A DNA stretch of 11,872 nt, from assembly GCA_030648675.1 (NCBI GenBank), contig JAUSGV010000085.1:1-11872 (forward strand), read 5' to 3'. This document shows, piece by piece, positions 1-8,112 of the stretch. How positions within the stretch are numbered: position 1 is the first letter of the stretch; every line of letters starts with the position of its first letter. The stretch is from Dehalococcoidales bacterium. Lineage in GTDB: Bacteria; Chloroflexota; Dehalococcoidia; Dehalococcoidales; UBA2162. A program made the position numbers and the translations under genes. Under the pieces are notes generated by a model that was not told the origin of the DNA, made no database searches, and saw only the letters and a program-made list of their open reading frames with translations.

Positions 1-17
1 ACCGGCAGCCGAATCAT
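1..17 (-). CDS. 5' end of a divergent gene, cut by the left edge
   Basis: An ATG on the minus strand at 17-15 begins an open frame reading Met-Ile-Arg-Leu-Pro before the window ends. It is preceded by a strong Shine-Dalgarno sequence, GAGGTGAG at minus-strand 29-22, with 6 nt between AGGTG and the ATG. A sigma-70-type promoter lies further upstream (110 to 81). The ribosome site and promoter together make a real gene start likely, but five codons do not identify the product. Confidence 0.5.
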
Positions 18-80
18 AAAGCTCACCTCAAAGATAAGAACGGAGCGGATTAAGCAAAACCTGATGCTGCATTTGTGCCT

Positions 81-110
81 AGTCTACTTTAAAAACCGGG
101 CGATTGTCAA
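81..110 (-). promoter_or_regulatory. Leftward sigma-70-type promoter of the divergent gene
   Basis: On the minus strand there is a perfect -35 hexamer TTGACA (110-105), an 18-bp spacer, and a -10 TAGACT (86-81) that keeps the most conserved -10 positions (TA-A-T). Transcription would start near 75, giving a leader of about 57 nt before the ATG at 17. Confidence 0.5.
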
Positions 111-120
111 TACTTGACAA
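104..120. repeat. Perfect palindrome formed by two back-to-back -35 elements
   Basis: The sequence is TTGTCAA, TAC, TTGACAA: a perfect 7-bp inverted repeat around a 3-bp centre (111-113). Its two arms contain the -35 hexamers of the leftward and rightward promoters. It may simply be the result of two consensus -35 boxes placed back to back, or it may also be a repressor or activator site. Confidence 0.6.
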
Positions 121-142
121 GGTGACGATATAATTGTATTAT
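114..142 (+). promoter_or_regulatory. rpoBC promoter, sigma-70 type
   Basis: A perfect TTGACA (114-119) is followed by a 17-bp spacer and TATTAT (137-142), five of six matches to the -10 consensus. The predicted start is near 147-149, giving a leader of about 160 nt before the rpoB ATG. This is the best promoter in the window and fits a highly expressed core gene. A TATAAT at 129-134 is too close to the -35 (9 bp) to be its partner. Confidence 0.75.
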
Positions 143-157
143 TACTAGTTTGTGTGT

Positions 158-220
158 ATGAGTTACTTTCTTGCTCGTTTTCGAACTCTACCCGGTGTCA
201 AGATTTATCTATCCATTTGA
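158..220 (+). other. Possible 20-codon upstream ORF in the rpoB leader
   Basis: Within the predicted leader an ATG at 158 opens a 20-codon frame ending at TGA 218-220. The encoded peptide (starting MSYFLARF) resembles nothing I recognise. No Shine-Dalgarno sequence precedes it, and it would lie only about 10 nt from the predicted transcript start, so translation would have to be nearly leaderless. It may be a chance frame. Confidence 0.15.
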
Positions 221-226
221 TAAAAT
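218..226 (+). promoter_or_regulatory. Weak secondary promoter candidate (extended -10)
   Basis: TGATAAAAT (218-226) matches an extended -10 (TGn followed by TAAAAT, one mismatch). No convincing -35 lies upstream; the nearest is TGTCAA at 196-201 with a 19-bp gap. It would give a shorter rpoB leader of about 75 nt. Confidence 0.2.
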
Positions 227-254
227 CCCCGCTTTAGTCACGGAGTTTATTTGA

Positions 255-277
255 GATTTTGCCGCGAGTCCAAAATC
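255..277 (+). promoter_or_regulatory. Hairpin in the rpoB 5' leader
   Basis: GATTTTG (255-261) and CAAAATC (271-277) form a perfect 7-bp stem around a 9-nt loop, ending 14 nt before the Shine-Dalgarno sequence. A weaker AT-rich hairpin precedes it (202-209 pairing with 219-227, one bulged base). Neither is followed by a U-run, so these are not intrinsic terminators. A role in mRNA stability or translation is possible. Confidence 0.25.
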
Positions 278-291
278 CGGTAGTTGTTGTC

Positions 292-297
292 AAGGAG
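292..297 (+). promoter_or_regulatory. rpoB ribosome binding site
   Basis: AAGGAG at 292-297 decides the start. A GTG at 300 is only 2 nt away, too close to be used. The ATG at 309 is 11 nt away, and the ATGs at 318 and 342 are further still. Confidence 0.6.
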
Positions 298-308
298 AAG
301 TGCGATAT

Positions 309-3300
309 ATGGTGTCTATGCAGGGAAAAAGGGCCAATAGCATGAAGTCACTAATTCCTAGAACCTCGTATGGGAGATTGCCCCAGATATTGGACGTGCC
401 TAATCTTGTGACCATTCAGCTCGATCCGTTTCGATGGTTACAGGAGGAAGGCTTAAGGCTGCTGCTGGAAGAGATATCCCCGATTAAGGATTTTACCGGC
501 AACAGACTTGAAATCAGCTTCACCGGTTATGAGTTCAGAGAACCGACGCATTCTGAGCAGGAATGCCGGCAGCGCGACCTTACTTTCTCAGCTCCTTTGT
601 ACGTAAAAACCCGGTTGCTGATGAAAGCTACGGGAGAGATCAAGGAGCAAGACCTGTTCTTCGGCGACATCCCGTTAATGACGACCAACGGTACTTTTAT
701 TACCGGAGGCGCCGAAAGAGTCATCGTCAGCCAGTTACTTCGTTCTCCTGGTGTTTACCTGGTCAGTGAAGATGACCCGGTAAGCGGACGCAAGCTTTGC
801 AAAGCGAAACTGATCCCCAGCCACGGGGCGTGGCTGGAGTTCGATACAAGCAATGCGGACGTAATTTCCGTAAAGATCAACGGTAAGCGTAAGGTACCCT
901 GCACTACGCTGCTGCGAACGATAGGGTACAGCAAAGACGAACAGTTGATGAAGCTCTTCGAAAAAGACGATACCGTAGAGGATCACCCCTTTATCCGGTC
1001 GACTATAGATCGCGACCCCCTGGTAAGGGACGATGATGAAGCTCTGCTGAGCATATACAGAAAATTCGGTCCGGGCGATCCGCCTAATCTGGCCAACGCC
1101 CGCCGCTTGATCGATAACCTGTTTTTCAATCCGCTTCACTACGATTTGGGGTACGTGGGGCGGTACAAGCTGAACAAGCGGCTCGGGCTTAACGTCCCCG
1201 AAGATCAGCGTACCTTAACCAAGGACGATATCGAAGCAATAGTCAGGCACATCATCGAGGTAAATAACGGGAAAGGCATACCAGATGACATTGACCATCT
1301 CGGGAATCGGCGCGTCCGTACCGCCGGCGAGCTTATACAAAACCAGTTCCGCATCGGACTTATGCGCCTCGAGCGAGTCGCCCGCGAACGCATGAGTACC
1401 ATCCCTGCTGAGTCGGCAACTCCAAGTGCTCTGGTTAATATTCGTCCTATCATGGCCTCAATCAGGGAATTCTTCGGAAGTTCGCAGTTGTCCCAGTTTA
1501 TGGACCAGACGAATCCGCTCGCCGAGTTGACGCATAAGCGGCGTCTTTCCGCAATGGGGCCGAGAGGGTTGTCCCGTGAACGTGCCGGGTTTGAAGTCAG
1601 AGACGTTCATTATTCACATTACGGCCGTATTTGTCCGATCGAAACTCCGGAAGGGCCTAATATCGGTCTGATCGGTTCGCTAGCGACATACAGCCGCATC
1701 AACCAATATGGTTTTATCGAGACTCCCTACCGCCGTGTTATATCCGAGATAAAAGAAGGTTTTGACAGTATTCTCAATAGAGTAACGCAAGAAGCGGTAG
1801 TGGATAAAAAGGGCAAGACCATAATCGAAGCAGGGACAACTATTACGCCTCAGATTGTTCAGAAGCTCGAAAAGCTTGCTCCGATAAGCGTAAAAGTTGC
1901 TCCGTTTGTCTCGGATGAGGTCAAGTATCTTCCTGCCGACGAAGAGGATAAGTACACAATGGCCCAGGCAAATGCCAAGCTGGATGACAAGAGCCAGTTT
2001 GTCGATGATAAGGTAGAAGCCAGATCGCGCGCCCGATATTTCAGGGTTCCACCGGACAAGATCGATTTTATGGATGTTTCGCCCAAGCAGATCTTCAGCG
2101 TGGCAACTTCTCTGATACCGTTCCTCGAGCATGACGACGCAAACCGCGCTTTGATGGGTTCGAACATGCAACGTCAGGCGGTGCCGCTACTGGCACCTAA
2201 AGCTCCGATCGTGGCGACCGGAATGGAAACGGAAGCTGCCAGATATAGCGGGCAGGTCCTTTTTGCTCGAAGCGGCGGTGTTGTGACGTCAGTAACCGGA
2301 TCGGAAATAGTCGTTACCAGCGATAAAAAGGAAAAAGACGTTTATCCGCTTCTGAAATTTATACGTACCAACCAGGGGACGTGCATTAACCAACGCCCAA
2401 TCGTCAGCAAGGGAGACCGAGTTGCGGCCGGGCAAGTCCTCGTGGACAGCTCATCGATGGAAAAAGGCGAACTAGCCCTGGGACAGAACGTAACCTGCGC
2501 CTTTATGAGTTGGTTCGGATACGATTTCGAAGATGCCATCATTATCAGCAATCGCCTGGTCGAAGATGATACTTTCTCTTCGATACATATCGAAAAGCAC
2601 GAAATCGAAGCTAGAGACACTAAATTGGGTCCCGAAGAGATAACGAGGGATATACCGAACGTAGGTGAAGAAAACCTGCGGGAACTCGATGAAAACGGCA
2701 TTATTCGTATCGGTGCTCAAGTTGCTCCGGATGACATTCTAGTCGGAAAGATCACGCCGAAGGGCGAGGCTGAGCTTTCCGCCGAAGAGAAGCTGCTGCG
2801 GGCGATATTCGGCGAAAAGGCCCGCGAAGTCAAAGATTCTTCCTTGAGAGTCCCTCATGGGGAATGGGGCAAAGTTATCAACGTGAAAATATTCGCTGGA
2901 GACGACCTGCCGGCAGGCGTAAACCAATTGGTACAGGTGTGGATCGCGCAAAAGCGAAGAATTTCCGTCGGCGATAAGCTGGCCGGACGCCACGGCAACA
3001 AAGGCGTCGTTTCCGTTATCGCTCCGGCGGAAGACATGCCGTTCTTGCCGGACGGCACTCCGGTTGATGTCATACTTAATCCTGTCGGCGTTCCGTCCAG
3101 AATGAACATTGGACAGATTTTGGAAACCCACCTCGGTTGGGCGGCTCAGACGCTCGGTTTCAAGACCATGACGCCGGTATTCGATAGCGCTACTGACGTC
3201 GCTATTGAGGACGGTCTGGCACGGACATGGCTGGCGCAAAAGGCAGAAGCCGTCAATTTGAACCCGCAGCGGAAAAACGCGGTGCAATTGGAGAAAGCCA

Positions 3301-4049
3301 AAGCCTGGGTAACGAAAGCGGGTTATGACGGAGAAAAGGTTTTTAGCAGCAAACATCAAGGAGTTGCCCGCGAAGTGTCTTTACGGTTGTGGCTTGAAGA
3401 ATTAGGTATTGCCAGCCGAGACCTGAACTGGATTGAACTTGACCAGACGGCGACGAAAGTAAGCCTGGAGAAGGGTCTGCCGACGCCTATTATCGGTAAG
3501 GTTATTCTGCGCGATGGGCATACTGGAGAACAGTTCGATTCACCGGTCACTGTTGGGAATATATACATAATGAAGCTAAGTCACCTGGTTGAAGGCAAGG
3601 TGCATGCCCGTTCGACTGGTCCGTATTCACTGATCAGCCAGCAGCCTTTGGGCGGTAAAGCTCAATTCGGCGGTCAGCGTTTCGGCGAAATGGAAGTCTG
3701 GGCATTAGAAGGGTATGGCGCGGCCCATAACTTGCAGGAAATGCTGACGATTAAGTCGGATGATATCAGCGGGCGTGCCAAAGCCTACGAGGCAATCGTA
3801 AAGAATGAGGATATCGTTCAACCGGGCGTTCCCGAATCGTTCAAAGTGCTGGTAAAAGAGCTGCAGAGTTTGGGGTTGGTGATCGAGGTCATTAATGAGG
3901 AAGAGGAAAAAATCGTTCTCGCCGGCGAAGTAGCCAAAGAGGCCAGGCTTGAAGTCGCGGCGACCGACGGACAAAATGCAGCGATTAAAGAAAAGAAGGG
4001 CGAAGAGGATAAAGATAAAGACGAAGAGGTAGAAGAAGGAAATGTTTGA
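309..4049 (+). CDS. rpoB: DNA-directed RNA polymerase subunit beta
   Basis: This is the RNA polymerase beta subunit, which with beta' forms the catalytic cleft and the rifamycin pocket. The 1246-residue length is normal. The fork and rifampicin region (about residues 390-450) contains GSSQLSQFMDQ and ERAGFEVRDVH, then the invariant ICPIETPEGPNIGLI. GYDFEDAI contains the E741-D742 pair near the catalytic centre. GDKLAGRHGNKG (888-899) holds the two active-site lysines K890 and K898 (E. coli K1065 and K1073). The C-terminal anchor to beta' (FGGQRFGEMEVWALEGYGA) is intact, followed by a lineage-specific acidic tail rich in Lys, Glu and Asp. Relative to E. coli the rifampicin region differs at T401, A405, M416 and R419 (E. 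coli 518, 522, 533, 536). ATG 309 is preferred over GTG 300 because of ribosome-site spacing; the frame is open from 300. It overlaps rpoC by 8 bp. Confidence 0.97.
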   Translation: MVSMQGKRANSMKSLIPRTSYGRLPQILDVPNLVTIQLDPFRWLQEEGLRLLLEEISPIKDFTGNRLEISFTGYEFREPTHSEQECRQRDLTFSAPLYVKTRLLMKATGEIKEQDLFFGDIPLMTTNGTFITGGAERVIVSQLLRSPGVYLVSEDDPVSGRKLCKAKLIPSHGAWLEFDTSNADVISVKINGKRKVPCTTLLRTIGYSKDEQLMKLFEKDDTVEDHPFIRSTIDRDPLVRDDDEALLSIYRKFGPGDPPNLANARRLIDNLFFNPLHYDLGYVGRYKLNKRLGLNVPEDQRTLTKDDIEAIVRHIIEVNNGKGIPDDIDHLGNRRVRTAGELIQNQFRIGLMRLERVARERMSTIPAESATPSALVNIRPIMASIREFFGSSQLSQFMDQTNPLAELTHKRRLSAMGPRGLSRERAGFEVRDVHYSHYGRICPIETPEGPNIGLIGSLATYSRINQYGFIETPYRRVISEIKEGFDSILNRVTQEAVVDKKGKTIIEAGTTITPQIVQKLEKLAPISVKVAPFVSDEVKYLPADEEDKYTMAQANAKLDDKSQFVDDKVEARSRARYFRVPPDKIDFMDVSPKQIFSVATSLIPFLEHDDANRALMGSNMQRQAVPLLAPKAPIVATGMETEAARYSGQVLFARSGGVVTSVTGSEIVVTSDKKEKDVYPLLKFIRTNQGTCINQRPIVSKGDRVAAGQVLVDSSSMEKGELALGQNVTCAFMSWFGYDFEDAIIISNRLVEDDTFSSIHIEKHEIEARDTKLGPEEITRDIPNVGEENLRELDENGIIRIGAQVAPDDILVGKITPKGEAELSAEEKLLRAIFGEKAREVKDSSLRVPHGEWGKVINVKIFAGDDLPAGVNQLVQVWIAQKRRISVGDKLAGRHGNKGVVSVIAPAEDMPFLPDGTPVDVILNPVGVPSRMNIGQILETHLGWAAQTLGFKTMTPVFDSATDVAIEDGLARTWLAQKAEAVNLNPQRKNAVQLEKAKAWVTKAGYDGEKVFSSKHQGVAREVSLRLWLEELGIASRDLNWIELDQTATKVSLEKGLPTPIIGKVILRDGHTGEQFDSPVTVGNIYIMKLSHLVEGKVHARSTGPYSLISQQPLGGKAQFGGQRFGEMEVWALEGYGAAHNLQEMLTIKSDDISGRAKAYEAIVKNEDIVQPGVPESFKVLVKELQSLGLVIEVINEEEEKIVLAGEVAKEARLEVAATDGQNAAIKEKKGEEDKDKDEEVEEGNV

Positions 4050-7000
4050 AGTCAATGATTTTGATGCCATTCGTATTTCGTTAGCTTCCCCGGAGCAGAT
4101 AAAAAGTTGGTCTTACGGCGAAGTAACCAAGCCGGAAACGATCAACTACCGTACCTTGAAGCCGGAACGAGACGGTCTGTTTTGCGAAAGAATCTTCGGA
4201 CCGACGAAAGACTATGAATGTTTTTGCGGTAAGTACAAGAGGATCCGTTACAAAGGTGTAATTTGCGACAAGTGCGGTGTTGAAGTCGCACAATCGCGCG
4301 TACGCCGCGAACGAATGGGACACATAGAATTAGCGTGTCCTGTGGCTCATGTGTGGTTTGCCAGGGGTGTACCCGGACGTTTAGCTCTCTTGCTCGACCT
4401 GTCACCCAGGAATCTGGAACGGGTCCTGTATTTCTCACATTACATAATTACCTCTGTTAATGACGAAGAGCGGCAAAACGCTATCAAGCAATTGGAAGAA
4501 AAACAAGCTCAGGATATAGCCGGGAAAGAAAAGGAACTCGAGGCCAAGATCGCCGACATGCCCGATGCCTCTGTTGAAGAAGTTAATAAATTGCGCCGCG
4601 CCTGGGAAGATGAGAAAGGAAAGTTAAACGAAGAATTGTCCTCCAAGGTCGGGCAAATCCAGGATTTAGCGGTGAGGCATCTCCTCAGCGAAAACCAGTA
4701 CCAGGAATTGAAGGATGGATATGGCGCGGTGTTCGAAGCTGGTATTGGTGCCGAAGCCATTTACCAATTGATTAAGGGGATAGACCTTAATAAAGTGCGC
4801 ATCGAGCTGATCGAGGAAAGCCACTCCAACTCCGCCCAACGGCGCAAGAAAGCATACAAACAAATGCAGGTTGTTGAAGCGTTCCGGCGCAGCGGAAACA
4901 AACCGGAGTGGATGATCTTGACGGTATTACCGGTCTTGCCTCCCGACCTGAGACCTATGGTCCAACTCGACGGCGTAAAGTTTGCCATCAGCGGCATCAA
5001 CGATCTTTACCGCAGGGTGATCAACCGTAATAACCGCCTGCGCCACCTCATAAGCATGGGCGCGCCTGAAATTATTATCCATAACGAGAAGAGAATGCTT
5101 CAGGAGGCTGTGGATTCTCTTATCGATAACGGGCACAGAGGCCAACTGCAATCTGTCGACAGCAAGCATAAATTGAAGTCTTTATCCGACATGCTTCGGG
5201 GCAAGCAAGGACGATTCCGCCAAAACCTGTTGGGTAAGCGCGTGGACTACAGCGGCCGCTCCGTGATCGTAGTAGGACCGGAGTTGAAACTGCACCAGTG
5301 CGGATTACCCAAGAGAATGGCTTTAGAGCTGTTCAAACCATTTGTCATGCATAAATTGATGGCCCAGGGGTTGGCTCACAACATCAAGAGTGCACGCCGT
5401 CTGGTAGAAAGAGCCAAGCCGGAAGTATATGCCATCCTGGAAGAAGTAGTTAAGGACCGTCCGGTCTTGTTGAACCGTGCTCCGACCCTGCACCGGTTGA
5501 GCATTCAGGCTTTCGAATCGGTTCTTATCGACGGCAGTGCAATCCAGTTGCACCCCCTCGTTTGTACCGCCTTTAACGCCGACTTCGACGGCGACCAGAT
5601 GGCAGTCCACGTTCCGTTGTCGAAAGCAGCAGTCAGAGAAGCCAGAGAGATGATGCTGAGTATACATAACTTCCGTTTACCCAGCAGCGGCGAACCGGTG
5701 ATAACGCCGACCCTGGATATCGTTCTCGGCTGCTATTATTTGACCATGACCCGGCCAGGTATGAAGGGTGAAGGCAAAGTGTTCGGTAATTTTGATGAAG
5801 CCCAACAGGCATACGAACTAGGCGTAATTGATTTACGAGCTGAAATAGTAGTAAGAGAGCCGCAGAACGGGGAAAGAATCAAAACAAGTGTCGGGCGCAT
5901 TATTTTCAACAAGGTGCTCCCGCCTGAAATGGGTTACTACAACAAAGTCGTCGATAAGTCGAATATAAAGAAGATAGTCAGTGAGTGTTCTAAGCATTTA
6001 AGCGATCAAGGTCTGGCGGATGTTCTTGATAGTTTGAAGGTACTTGGTTTCCGTTACGCGACCAAGTCCGGAACGACCATTGCGATGGGAGACATCAAGG
6101 TTCCGGAAAGTAAGCCTGCCCTGTTGGCCGAAGCGGAAAAGAAAACAGAAGCTCTTGAGGAACAGTTACAGCAGGGCTTAATAACCGAAGACGAAAGATA
6201 TAACGGTGTTGTTTACGTATGGAATGAAGCCACCGAAAAGATTCGGGACGCCATCTCGAGCGGACTGGATAGCTATGGCGGTATTTCTATGATGGCGAAT
6301 TCCGGTGCCAAAGGTAATATTTCCCAGATAAGTCAGATGGCAGGCATGCGAGGTTTGATGACTAACCCGTCAGGTAAAATCATAGACTTCCCGATCAAAT
6401 CGAGCTTCCGCGAAGGATTAAGCGTTCTCGAATACTTTATTTCGACTCACGGTGCTCGAAAAGGTCTTGCCGACACGGCTTTGAGAACATCCGAGAGCGG
6501 TTATCTAACTCGAAGGCTGGTTGATGCGTCCCACGATGTCATCATCAGGGAACAAGACTGTAATACTATCGATGGCATTTATATTACCCCGCCGGCAGAA
6601 CGGGGGCTGCTGCCGTCGTTCACAGAGAGAATGATGGGCCGGATGGCCGCGAGCCAGATTGTTCACCCCAAAACCGGTGAGATTATAGTCGACCGGAATG
6701 AGGAAATCGACGAACAAAAGGCTAACGCGATTATCGCCGCCGGCATTAGCCGGGTGCATGTCAGGTCTCCGCTGACTTGCCAATCGCGGCAGGGTATCTG
6801 CCAGCGATGTTATGGCAGGGACCTGTCAAGCGGGTGTATCGTCAATCTGTTTACTGCAGTAGGCATTATCGCCGCACAAAGCATCGGTGAACCCGGTACA
6901 CAGCTCACTCTGCGAACCTTCCATACCGGCGGTGTTGTCGGTCTCGATATTACCAGCGGTCTTCCGAGGGTCGAAGAACTCTTCGAAGCGAGGTCGCCGA

Positions 7001-7974
7001 AAAATGCTGCGATCATTGCCGAAATGAACGGCGTCGCAGAAATTATCCATGGCGATGCCGGGGATAAGGTACGCGTATCCAATACCGAAGCATTCCGTGA
7101 CGAGTTTATTGTACCTGCCGGCTACAAATTGGAAGTTAAGAATAAGCAGTTGGTAGATATTGGAACGGTGCTGGCCAATCCTCCCAAGCCTAAAGGAAAA
7201 GCGAAAGCCGACGCTGCAGATGCGGCCGTTGAGGCGAAGCCGGTTTTAGCCGGCGTTGCCGGGCGAGTGGTCATCGAAAGCGGCAAACTCTTCGTGGCGT
7301 ATGAAGAAAAAGAAGAGAGGGAGTATATTATTCCCGCAGCTACACATATGCCAATACAGAACGGAGATGTAGTCAAAGCCGGTCAGAGAATAACTGATGG
7401 CTCCATAAATCCTCAAGAGATCCTGCAAATTATGGGTCGGGAAGCAGTCCAGCAATATCTGGAAGATGAGGTGCAGAGGGTTTACCGGTCGCAGGGCGTC
7501 AACATCAACGACAAGCACATCGAGGTCATCATTCATCAGATGCTGTCGAAGGTAAGAATCGATTCGTCAGGCGACACTGAGATGATACCGGGAGAGTTGA
7601 TCGACCGTTTCCAGTATGAAGACATGAACGCTGAAGTACTGGCGGAAGGCGGCGAACCGGCAACTGCCCATCCGGTATTGCTGGGTGTAACCAGGGTCTC
7701 TCTCAGCACACAGAGCTGGCTGGCCGCAGCTTCCTTCCAGGAAACCACCAAGGTCCTGACGGAAGCGGCTACGAAAGGTTCGATCGACCGGCTGGTCGGC
7801 CTCAAAGAAAATGTTATTATCGGGCGGCTGATATCAGCCTGCTCACCGGCTTCTCTGGAACCGGAATTGCCCGCAGTCACTGAGGTTCAGCCGGTAGAAG
7901 CACTGGTGGGAGCCGGGGAACCGGTACCCAACCCGGAAAGCGTGCCGGATAACGAAGCCACTACAGAAAAATAG
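4042..7974 (+). CDS. rpoC: DNA-directed RNA polymerase subunit beta'
   Basis: This is the RNA polymerase beta' subunit, carrying the catalytic magnesium site (1310 residues). The N-terminal zinc site is C60-C62-C75-C78. The lid/switch region has RQNLLGKRVDYSGRS (393-407). The catalytic NADFDGDQMAVH spans 512-523 with Asp514, Asp516 and Asp518. The bridge helix contains YFISTHGARKGLADTA (798-813) and leads into the trigger loop. The second zinc site is C840 with C913, C920 and C923. Residues about 141-205 form a Lys/Glu-rich, predicted coiled-coil insertion. The C-terminal SWLAAASFQETTKVL is conserved, but the usual IPAGTG after GLKENVIIGRL is replaced by ISACSP (1264-1269), followed by an acidic, Pro-rich tail. 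The ATG lies inside the end of rpoB, after a purine-rich stretch with GAGGT at 4026-4030, so translation is probably coupled. The 3' end is followed by a strong terminator. Confidence 0.97.
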   Translation: MFEVNDFDAIRISLASPEQIKSWSYGEVTKPETINYRTLKPERDGLFCERIFGPTKDYECFCGKYKRIRYKGVICDKCGVEVAQSRVRRERMGHIELACPVAHVWFARGVPGRLALLLDLSPRNLERVLYFSHYIITSVNDEERQNAIKQLEEKQAQDIAGKEKELEAKIADMPDASVEEVNKLRRAWEDEKGKLNEELSSKVGQIQDLAVRHLLSENQYQELKDGYGAVFEAGIGAEAIYQLIKGIDLNKVRIELIEESHSNSAQRRKKAYKQMQVVEAFRRSGNKPEWMILTVLPVLPPDLRPMVQLDGVKFAISGINDLYRRVINRNNRLRHLISMGAPEIIIHNEKRMLQEAVDSLIDNGHRGQLQSVDSKHKLKSLSDMLRGKQGRFRQNLLGKRVDYSGRSVIVVGPELKLHQCGLPKRMALELFKPFVMHKLMAQGLAHNIKSARRLVERAKPEVYAILEEVVKDRPVLLNRAPTLHRLSIQAFESVLIDGSAIQLHPLVCTAFNADFDGDQMAVHVPLSKAAVREAREMMLSIHNFRLPSSGEPVITPTLDIVLGCYYLTMTRPGMKGEGKVFGNFDEAQQAYELGVIDLRAEIVVREPQNGERIKTSVGRIIFNKVLPPEMGYYNKVVDKSNIKKIVSECSKHLSDQGLADVLDSLKVLGFRYATKSGTTIAMGDIKVPESKPALLAEAEKKTEALEEQLQQGLITEDERYNGVVYVWNEATEKIRDAISSGLDSYGGISMMANSGAKGNISQISQMAGMRGLMTNPSGKIIDFPIKSSFREGLSVLEYFISTHGARKGLADTALRTSESGYLTRRLVDASHDVIIREQDCNTIDGIYITPPAERGLLPSFTERMMGRMAASQIVHPKTGEIIVDRNEEIDEQKANAIIAAGISRVHVRSPLTCQSRQGICQRCYGRDLSSGCIVNLFTAVGIIAAQSIGEPGTQLTLRTFHTGGVVGLDITSGLPRVEELFEARSPKNAAIIAEMNGVAEIIHGDAGDKVRVSNTEAFRDEFIVPAGYKLEVKNKQLVDIGTVLANPPKPKGKAKADAADAAVEAKPVLAGVAGRVVIESGKLFVAYEEKEEREYIIPAATHMPIQNGDVVKAGQRITDGSINPQEILQIMGREAVQQYLEDEVQRVYRSQGVNINDKHIEVIIHQMLSKVRIDSSGDTEMIPGELIDRFQYEDMNAEVLAEGGEPATAHPVLLGVTRVSLSTQSWLAAASFQETTKVLTEAATKGSIDRLVGLKENVIIGRLISACSPASLEPELPAVTEVQPVEALVGAGEPVPNPESVPDNEATTEK

Positions 7975-8001
7975 AAATTGCGTTCGCTAATTAGATAAAG
8001 G

Positions 8002-8037
8002 AAAAGGGAGCCGTCCCGGGGGGCGGCTCCCTTTTTT
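8002..8037 (+). terminator. Intrinsic terminator of the rpoBC operon
   Basis: Twelve perfectly paired bases, AAAAGGGAGCCG (8002-8013) with CGGCTCCCTTTT (8024-8035), enclose a C/G-rich 10-nt loop that may itself pair. The hairpin is followed by a run of six T (8032-8037). It starts 27 nt after the rpoC stop, separating rpoBC from ruvB. Confidence 0.93.
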
Positions 8038-8058
8038 CGCGGCAGGCAAAACGGTGTA

Positions 8059-8067
8059 TGTTATAAT
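8059..8067 (+). promoter_or_regulatory. ruvB promoter, extended -10
   Basis: TGTTATAAT (8059-8067) is a perfect extended -10 (TGn plus TATAAT). No good -35 exists at 17 bp; that position abuts the rpoC terminator. Extended -10 promoters can work without one. The predicted transcript start is near 8074, giving a leader of about 39 nt to the proposed ruvB start. Confidence 0.55.
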
Positions 8068-8099
8068 GAAATCCGCTCCAATAAATTCGAGAATAAGCC

Positions 8100-8105
8100 G
8101 GGGGT
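8100..8105 (+). promoter_or_regulatory. ruvB ribosome binding site supporting an ATC start
   Basis: GGGGGT matches the Shine-Dalgarno core GGAGGT with one G-U wobble. It lies 7 nt before ATC 8113, the optimal distance. The first conventional in-frame start, TTG 8170, has no such site upstream. Confidence 0.45.
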
Positions 8106-8112
8106 AAATCGA

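Noticed and set aside
129..134. Perfect TATAAT upstream of rpoB
   Set aside because: Only 9 bp from the TTGACA box; TATTAT at 137-142 has the correct 17-bp spacing. It could only act as an independent -10 without a -35.
1680..2171. Antisense open frame of 163 codons within rpoB
   Set aside because: Composition and motifs follow from the rpoB codons read backwards; no ribosome site and no family resemblance.
2739..3359. Antisense open frame of 206 codons within rpoB
   Set aside because: Overlaps the most conserved part of rpoB, has no recognisable domain and no promoter or ribosome site; a shadow frame.
300..7974. Possible inteins or split sites in rpoB/rpoC
   Set aside because: Both subunits have usual lengths and uninterrupted conserved blocks; no splicing motifs seen.
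8066..8107. Short frame from ATG 8066 to TAA 8105-8107
   Set aside because: The ATG is part of the -10 element, so it is probably not transcribed, and no ribosome site precedes it. Kept only as the alternative explanation for the ruvB start.
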